A stretch of DNA of 26,473 nt from a bacterium (GTDB lineage: Bacteria > Elusimicrobiota > Elusimicrobia > Elusimicrobiales > UBA9959), in NCBI GenBank assembly GCA_021812825.1, contig JAKAMO010000007.1, forward strand, positions 1-26,473, given 5' to 3'. The notes under the pieces were generated by a model. The model was given only the letters and a program-made list of their open reading frames with translations, ran no database searches and had not been told where the DNA came from. This document shows positions 22,240 to 26,473 of the stretch, piece by piece. Numbering within the stretch: position 1 is the first letter of the stretch; each line of letters starts with the position of its first letter. A program made the position numbers and the translations under genes.

Positions 22240-22826
22240 AGAACGCCTTGCTGAACCTGAGCCTCCTTGCCTTCATGGCCTCTCCGTCCTTGGCCGGGGC
22301 GCAGCCGAAGGCCCGCGCGGAGCAGTACAAGCCCTATTCCATGGAGGGCGGACATTTCTCCTGCCTGGTGCCGGAGAGCTGGGAGCTGAAACGGGACAAG
22401 GACCAGGACGAGGAGTATAAGATATACGAGATAGAATTGGTTGCGCCTAAATCCGCTAAAGCTCCGATCGCGATATTCATTTCTTATTATTCCAAGGACA
22501 ACGAGGATTTTAACGATTACAGGGACTACATAAAGCGTAATTCACGCAATGTTGCGGGAGAGACAAAAACCAGCAGGGAGAATTACGCGCCGGTAAAGAA
22601 CATCCGGCTGAACGACAGGAAGGGCTTCGAGCTGTCCAGCGAGACGCTCGAGTTCCTGCACCCCGAGAGCAAGTCCGACGAGAGCGTGGCCCTGAAGGAG
22701 AAGATCTACGTCCTGCCGGCCAAGTCCGGTTTCTACGTCGTACGTTTCAGCGCCCCCAGGGAAGAGTTCGCCCCGAACCTGAAGGTCTTCGAAAAAGTTG
22801 CCAGAAGTTTCAAAGGCCGGCCCTGA
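22236..22826 (+). CDS. Small secreted protein, possible PsbP/Mog1-like fold
   Basis: A 196-residue protein with a signal peptide (1-22, ending AGAQ). The mature part starts with YKPYSMEGGHFSCLVPESWE, then IYEIELVAPK, IAIFISYYSKD and KIYVLPAKSGFYVVRFSAP, ending in a helix FAPNLKVFEKVARSFK; this order (strand with W, sheet, final helix with FxxVxxSF) is the pattern of PsbP/DUF1795-type proteins, a tentative call. Its central third (about 22420-22560) is more AT-rich than its neighbours. Its ATG overlaps the previous stop and a strong terminator follows. Confidence 0.68.
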   Translation: MKNALLNLSLLAFMASPSLAGAQPKARAEQYKPYSMEGGHFSCLVPESWELKRDKDQDEEYKIYEIELVAPKSAKAPIAIFISYYSKDNEDFNDYRDYIKRNSRNVAGETKTSRENYAPVKNIRLNDRKGFELSSETLEFLHPESKSDESVALKEKIYVLPAKSGFYVVRFSAPREEFAPNLKVFEKVARSFKGRP

Positions 22827-22836
22827 CCGTCGTCTT

Positions 22837-22877
22837 AAAAAACAAGAACCGCGCCTAAAGCGCGGTTCTTGTTTTTT
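22837..22877. terminator. Bidirectional intrinsic terminator
   Basis: AAAAAA, stem CAAGAACCGCGC (22843-22854), loop CTAAA, GCGCGGTTCTTG (22860-22871), TTTTTT (22872-22877): a perfect 12-bp stem flanked by A- and T-runs, serving the convergent genes on both sides. Confidence 0.95.
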
Positions 22878-22902
22878 CCAAAAAAATCCTGCCTTCTCAG
22901 GG

Positions 22903-23775
22903 TCAGCGCAGCTTCTTGGCCTGCAGGTAGTCCACCAGGTCGGCGGGATAGTCGGTGATGATGGCGTCCACGCCCGCGGCGATGGCCAGGTCCCATATCT
23001 TTGGATCGTTCACGGTCCACGGAGCCACCAGTATGCCTGCGGCGTGAGCTTCCTTCACGGCCTCGGCCGTCACCCACGACATGTTCGGGCTCCAGATGTC
23101 GGTCCTGTCGGCCTTCAGGGCCGGCACGATGTTTAGCAGGTCCTCGCCGGTGAGCTGCGAGGTCCGGATCTGCGGCGCCTGCTTCTTTATCTCGCGCAGC
23201 GTGCGCACGTCGAAGGACTGCACTATCACGCGCTTCTCCATGCGGTGCTTTCTGACTTCCTTGACCACCAGCTCGGCGAACTTGGCGGGGGCGGGGGAGA
23301 GCTCCGGGGCCCAGGGGAAGATCTTGGTCTCTATGTTGAACTCGGCCTTCGGCGCGGTCTCGTAGCCGGACTTCTCCACCATAGAGAAGACCTCGTCCAA
23401 AGTGGGCATGGGCGTGCCTGGCACCGGTATCTGGCGCGGGAATCTGGGGTTCTGCAGCGCGCCGCAGTCGTATTTCTTGAGCTCATCCAGCGTTAGCGAG
23501 CGGATGGGCACTGGCTTTTCCAGCTTCGCGCCTTCCGGTCCCGTGCAGCGCTCCGGAGTGACGTTGGGTTCGTGGGAGATCACGATGACGTCGTCCTTGG
23601 TGACGTTCATGTCCATCTCCAGCACGTCGGCCCCGGCCATCAGGGCGGCCTCGAAGGCCGGTATAGTGTTCTCCGGCACGGTGCCGCGGCTGCCGCGGTG
23701 ACCGTGCACCAGCGGGCCCGCCGCCGAGGCCGAGGACGCCGCGCAGGCGATAACTACGAAAAGAAGTCTCTTCAT
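22903..23775 (-). CDS. Secreted glycerophosphodiester phosphodiesterase
   Basis: Hydrolyses deacylated phospholipids to glycerol 3-phosphate and an alcohol. 290 residues with a signal peptide (1-19) and the GDPD TIM-barrel signature: HRG at 26-28, PENT at 34-37, EMDMNVTKDD with E53 and D55 (metal ligands), and SHEP with catalytic His68. C-terminal strands VAPWTVND and AIITDYPADL complete the barrel. Substitutions relative to E. coli GlpQ/UgpQ are small; secretion makes it GlpQ-like in location. GGAGGG is 4 nt before ATG 23775. Stands alone, sharing a terminator with the convergent secreted-protein operon. Confidence 0.93.
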   Translation of the reverse strand: MKRLLFVVIACAASSASAAGPLVHGHRGSRGTVPENTIPAFEAALMAGADVLEMDMNVTKDDVIVISHEPNVTPERCTGPEGAKLEKPVPIRSLTLDELKKYDCGALQNPRFPRQIPVPGTPMPTLDEVFSMVEKSGYETAPKAEFNIETKIFPWAPELSPAPAKFAELVVKEVRKHRMEKRVIVQSFDVRTLREIKKQAPQIRTSQLTGEDLLNIVPALKADRTDIWSPNMSWVTAEAVKEAHAAGILVAPWTVNDPKIWDLAIAAGVDAIITDYPADLVDYLQAKKLR

Positions 23776-24116
23776 GTTCCCTCCGGTAAGAATAATAAGA
23801 CGGCGCTTCCGGGTTTAACGCGGGCAATCGGGGTTTGTCTCCGGGGCGCCACGTGGACCGGAACGCAAAACGCGTTCGGCCACACCGTGGCCTCGCTCAT
23901 CATTCGGGCTCGGCGCGGTGCAAGCCTCGCGCAAGAAAGTGTCGCTTCGCTCCACGCATGAAGGTTTTGCTAACCCGGTCCCCGCGTCGCCCGCTGGCGT
24001 GTGCCCACGCGATCCCTGAAAGAACTAAATAAGATATTAACAAATTATCCCGGGGGCACCTGGCGCGAGGATAATGCTATTATTTATTGTCGTCAATCTG
24101 AGGGCGAGGTGCTTGC
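23776..24116. other. 341-bp hairpin-rich intergenic region
   Basis: No convincing gene. Two adjacent hairpins are visible: GAACGC (23861-23866) / GCGTTC (23872-23877), and GGCCAC (23878-23883) / GTGGCC (23887-23892); a third, GCGTG / CACGC, is near 23997-24010. The middle is G+C-rich, while 24020-24085 is AT-rich and probably holds the glmS promoter (TATTAT at 24078-24083, no clear -35). Could hold a small RNA or a dispersed repeat. Confidence 0.4.
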
Positions 24117-26473
24117 ATGTGCGGAGTGATAGGCTTAACTTGCGCTAAGGACAGGGAAGACCTCGGGGTGGAGGCTTCGCGCCTGCTGCGGATGCTGGAG
24201 TACCGCGGCTACGACTCCACCGGCGCGCTGATACAGGATTCCGCCGGCCGCGTCACGCTCAAGAAGGACGTGGGCGCGCCCAGTGTAATAACCAGGAAGC
24301 TGGGCATAGACCGCCTCTCCGGAAAGCTCTTCTGCGGCCAGGTGCGCTGGGCCACGTTCGGAGTGGTCACGAAGGAGAACGCCCAGCCGCACGACGCGCG
24401 CTGCCACACCCATCTCTACGGCGCCCATAACGGCAACATCACCAACTGCGACCAGCTGAAGGAATGGCTGGTCTCCACCGGCCACGACGTGAAGAGCGAC
24501 AACGACGGCGAGATGCTGGTGCACACCGTGGAGCATTATTTCGCGATAGAGCTTAAAAGGCTCAAGGACCACAGGAACAGGAAGGCCCGCCACGACGCGC
24601 TGAAGAAAGCGATACTCGCCGCGGCCAAAAAGACCACGGGTTCCTTCGCCGCCGTGGTGGTGGACCCGGTCACCGAGCTGATGGCCTGCATAAAGGCCGG
24701 CAGCAGCCTCTACATGGGCGCCGGCGTGGACGACGCGCACGGCCCGTTCACAATAGCCTCGTCGGACCTCGCGAGCGTGCTGTCGATGACCAAGATGCTC
24801 TACCCCATCAAGGAGGACGAGTTCGCGCTGTACACGCCGCAGAAGGCGGAGTTCTTCAGCCTGCGCACCGGCCGGCCCATCAAGAAGGAAAAACTGCGCA
24901 GTCACCTGCGCGTCGAGGAGACCGGCCTCCGGAAGCCGTTCCGTTATTTCATGGAGCAGGAGATCTTCAGCGAGTCCGCCGCGGCCTCCAAGGTCCTGGC
25001 CTATTTCGCCGACCGCTCCCCGCTCACCGATCTGGCCCGCCAGGCCGCCCGCAAGGACAAGCCCTTCGTTAAGGACCTGAAGTCCCGCGTGACGCGGCTG
25101 GCCGCCATCACGGACGCGGCTGTCTTCAAGAAAGAGGCCGCTTCCTTCTTCGGCTGCCGGTCTATGAAGAAAGCCCTCGAGTATGCCCGTGCCTGCCGCC
25201 TGCCGCTGGCCTCCATGGCGCCGGAGTCCTCGATGGCGGACTTCTTCGTGGAGCTGCGCTCCCTGTGCGGCTCCGCCGAATGCGGCCAATCGATAAAGTT
25301 CGCTGACGCCCTGTTCATGGTGGACGAAATAGAGGACATCCGCTCCCGGGTACGGGAGTTCTGCGCGCGGCTCGCCTCCTGCCGGAGGAAAGGGCGCGCC
25401 GCCTATTTCGTGGCCTGTGGCACCTCGTACAACGCGGCCCGGTGCGCTGCCGTTTTCTTTAACCGCATGGCGGGCACGGCCGTCACGGCCTGCCTGCCGG
25501 GGGATTTCCGCGCGCAGTGCCTTAGCTCCGTGCGCGACGGGGACGTCGTCATCGGCATCAGCCAGAGCGGCGAGACAAAGGACCTGATAGACGTGCTCAA
25601 CCAGGTGAAGGCCTCGGGCCGGAAGGTCTCGTTCCTGAACATAGTGAACAACGTCAACTCCACGATAGCGCTGGAGAAATCGGATGTCTGCATCCCGCTT
25701 TACTGCGGCCCGGAGATAGCCGTGCCCGCTACGAAGAGTTTCGTCAACCAGCTGCTTATCCTCTACCTACTGGCCCTCCGGCTGGGCGAGAGGCTGGCCG
25801 CGGAGGACCGGGACATGGCGCGCTCGTCCGGGCTGAGGAAGTACGCCGACAACCTCTACCGGGTGCCGGAGCTGATAGAGGAGACCATCAACAACACGCG
25901 CGACGCCGTGCAGCAGGCCGCCCAGGACCTCTATCTGGAGCCCAGCGTGCATATTCTTGCCACCGGCATGCAGGGCATAGCGCGAGAGGGCGCCCTCAAG
26001 GTGCGCGAGGTGGTGCTCAACCACACCGAGGGCTTCGAGTCCCCGGAGTTCAAGCACGGCCCCAATACCATACTCGGAGTGAACACGATCTTCGGCATGG
26101 AGGGCGTGGGCGCCCTGACCGACAAGTTCGCCGACATGATAAAGTACGCCGTGGGCCGCGGCGGCAAGAGCCTGGCTCCGGAAAGCCTGTCCCGCGTCTT
26201 CCACGCCGTTTCCGGCTACGCCTTCTTCGACCGCAAGCCGGCCGGCCTCAGTCTGGCCGAGGCGGAGCTGTTCTCCGATATCTTCAAAAAGCACAACTTC
26301 TTCGAGAGCATGTACACGAACTACCCGTTGGTGTTCGTCACCGGTCCCAACTCGCGCGACGTGAACCTGACCATCTCGCAGATAAACACGCACAAGATAC
26401 GCGGCGCCAATATTTACGTGCTGGCCGAGGAGGACAAGCTGCTGCGCGAGGCCGCGCAGAAGAGCGTGCCTTC
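24117..26473 (+). CDS. glmS: Enlarged glutamine-fructose-6-phosphate aminotransferase-like protein (3' end outside window)
   Basis: Makes glucosamine 6-phosphate from fructose 6-phosphate and glutamine, the entry to cell-wall amino sugars. 785 codons are open at the edge, against about 610 in usual GlmS. The N-terminal glutaminase starts MCGVIG (nucleophile Cys2) with YRGYDST, RWATFG and NGNITN. The first SIS domain has ACGTS (C434-S437), SQSGET and ATKSFVNQLL; the second has EGALKVRE, NHTEGFESPEFKHGP (K646). Relative to the family there is about 110 extra residues between FMEQEIF (279-285) and SIS1, and about 75 extra at 655-735 within SIS2. All catalytic motifs are kept. GAGG lies 8 nt before ATG 24117. 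Confidence 0.88.
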   Translation, partial: MCGVIGLTCAKDREDLGVEASRLLRMLEYRGYDSTGALIQDSAGRVTLKKDVGAPSVITRKLGIDRLSGKLFCGQVRWATFGVVTKENAQPHDARCHTHLYGAHNGNITNCDQLKEWLVSTGHDVKSDNDGEMLVHTVEHYFAIELKRLKDHRNRKARHDALKKAILAAAKKTTGSFAAVVVDPVTELMACIKAGSSLYMGAGVDDAHGPFTIASSDLASVLSMTKMLYPIKEDEFALYTPQKAEFFSLRTGRPIKKEKLRSHLRVEETGLRKPFRYFMEQEIFSESAAASKVLAYFADRSPLTDLARQAARKDKPFVKDLKSRVTRLAAITDAAVFKKEAASFFGCRSMKKALEYARACRLPLASMAPESSMADFFVELRSLCGSAECGQSIKFADALFMVDEIEDIRSRVREFCARLASCRRKGRAAYFVACGTSYNAARCAAVFFNRMAGTAVTACLPGDFRAQCLSSVRDGDVVIGISQSGETKDLIDVLNQVKASGRKVSFLNIVNNVNSTIALEKSDVCIPLYCGPEIAVPATKSFVNQLLILYLLALRLGERLAAEDRDMARSSGLRKYADNLYRVPELIEETINNTRDAVQQAAQDLYLEPSVHILATGMQGIAREGALKVREVVLNHTEGFESPEFKHGPNTILGVNTIFGMEGVGALTDKFADMIKYAVGRGGKSLAPESLSRVFHAVSGYAFFDRKPAGLSLAEAELFSDIFKKHNFFESMYTNYPLVFVTGPNSRDVNLTISQINTHKIRGANIYVLAEEDKLLREAAQKSVP

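Noticed and set aside
23572..24032. Plus-strand frames over the GDPD start and the intergenic region
   Set aside because: Arg/His-rich translations without domain or ribosome site; the region is better explained as GDPD on the minus strand plus hairpin-rich non-coding DNA.
24000..24116. glmS ribozyme
   Set aside because: The gap before glmS lacks the ribozyme's conserved core sequence and double-pseudoknot pattern.

Overview
The window is a G+C-rich (about two-thirds by eye), gene-dense piece of a bacterial chromosome. A diderm host is indicated by KdsC (Kdo/LPS synthesis), a TolC-family channel with an RND pump, a predicted outer-membrane beta-barrel and many Sec signal peptides. The mix of genes, the many lineage-restricted secreted proteins and a perfect-type parS set next to parAB would fit Elusimicrobiota or a similar uncultured phylum. 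That placement is inference, not something the sequence proves. No insertion sequence, phage, CRISPR, tRNA or rRNA was seen.

Layout. (1) 1-954: end of pyrF and complete pyrE (UMP synthesis). (2) 971-3694, minus strand: a tightly overlapping operon of an SDR epimerase/dehydratase, KdsC-like phosphatase, a secreted protein and CcdA. (3) 3695-5705: a small excisionase-type HTH gene whose promoter is overlapped by phased GTTAAC repeats, a secreted Asp/Gly-rich mini-protein with its own terminator, and a six-helix membrane protein. (4) 5721-6898: a terminator, then a consensus sigma70 promoter driving DUF2089, SHOCT-like and LiaI-like genes, all carrying a similar helical-hairpin module. (5) 6899-11862: three parS sites, a promoter, parA and parB, then a secreted protein, asd, a lipoprotein and a membrane-anchored protein in one run. 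(6) 11880-17140, minus strand: TolC, then a 165-bp imperfect palindrome where an adaptor gene might be expected, an RND pump, a DUF2892 protein and a 54-residue protein with a Cys-rich tail. (7) 17294-19061: a receiver/zinc-ribbon response regulator, an outer-membrane protein and an NlpC/P60 hydrolase. (8) 19076-22877: promoter, structured leader, then a secreted clostripain-like protease, a large secreted protein with a degenerate zincin-like motif, and a small secreted protein, closed by a bidirectional terminator. (9) 22903-26473: secreted glycerophosphodiesterase (minus), a hairpin-rich 341-bp gap, and a GlmS-type aminotransferase that is already 785 codons long at the window edge.

The most interesting items are the enlarged GlmS, the apparently leaderless genes (TATAAT-like boxes 6-7 nt before the ATG), the phased operator at the HTH gene, the adaptor-less RND operon with its palindrome and Cys-tail peptide, and the secreted protease/pseudo-protease operon. 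Wholly new systems could not be demonstrated from sequence alone.
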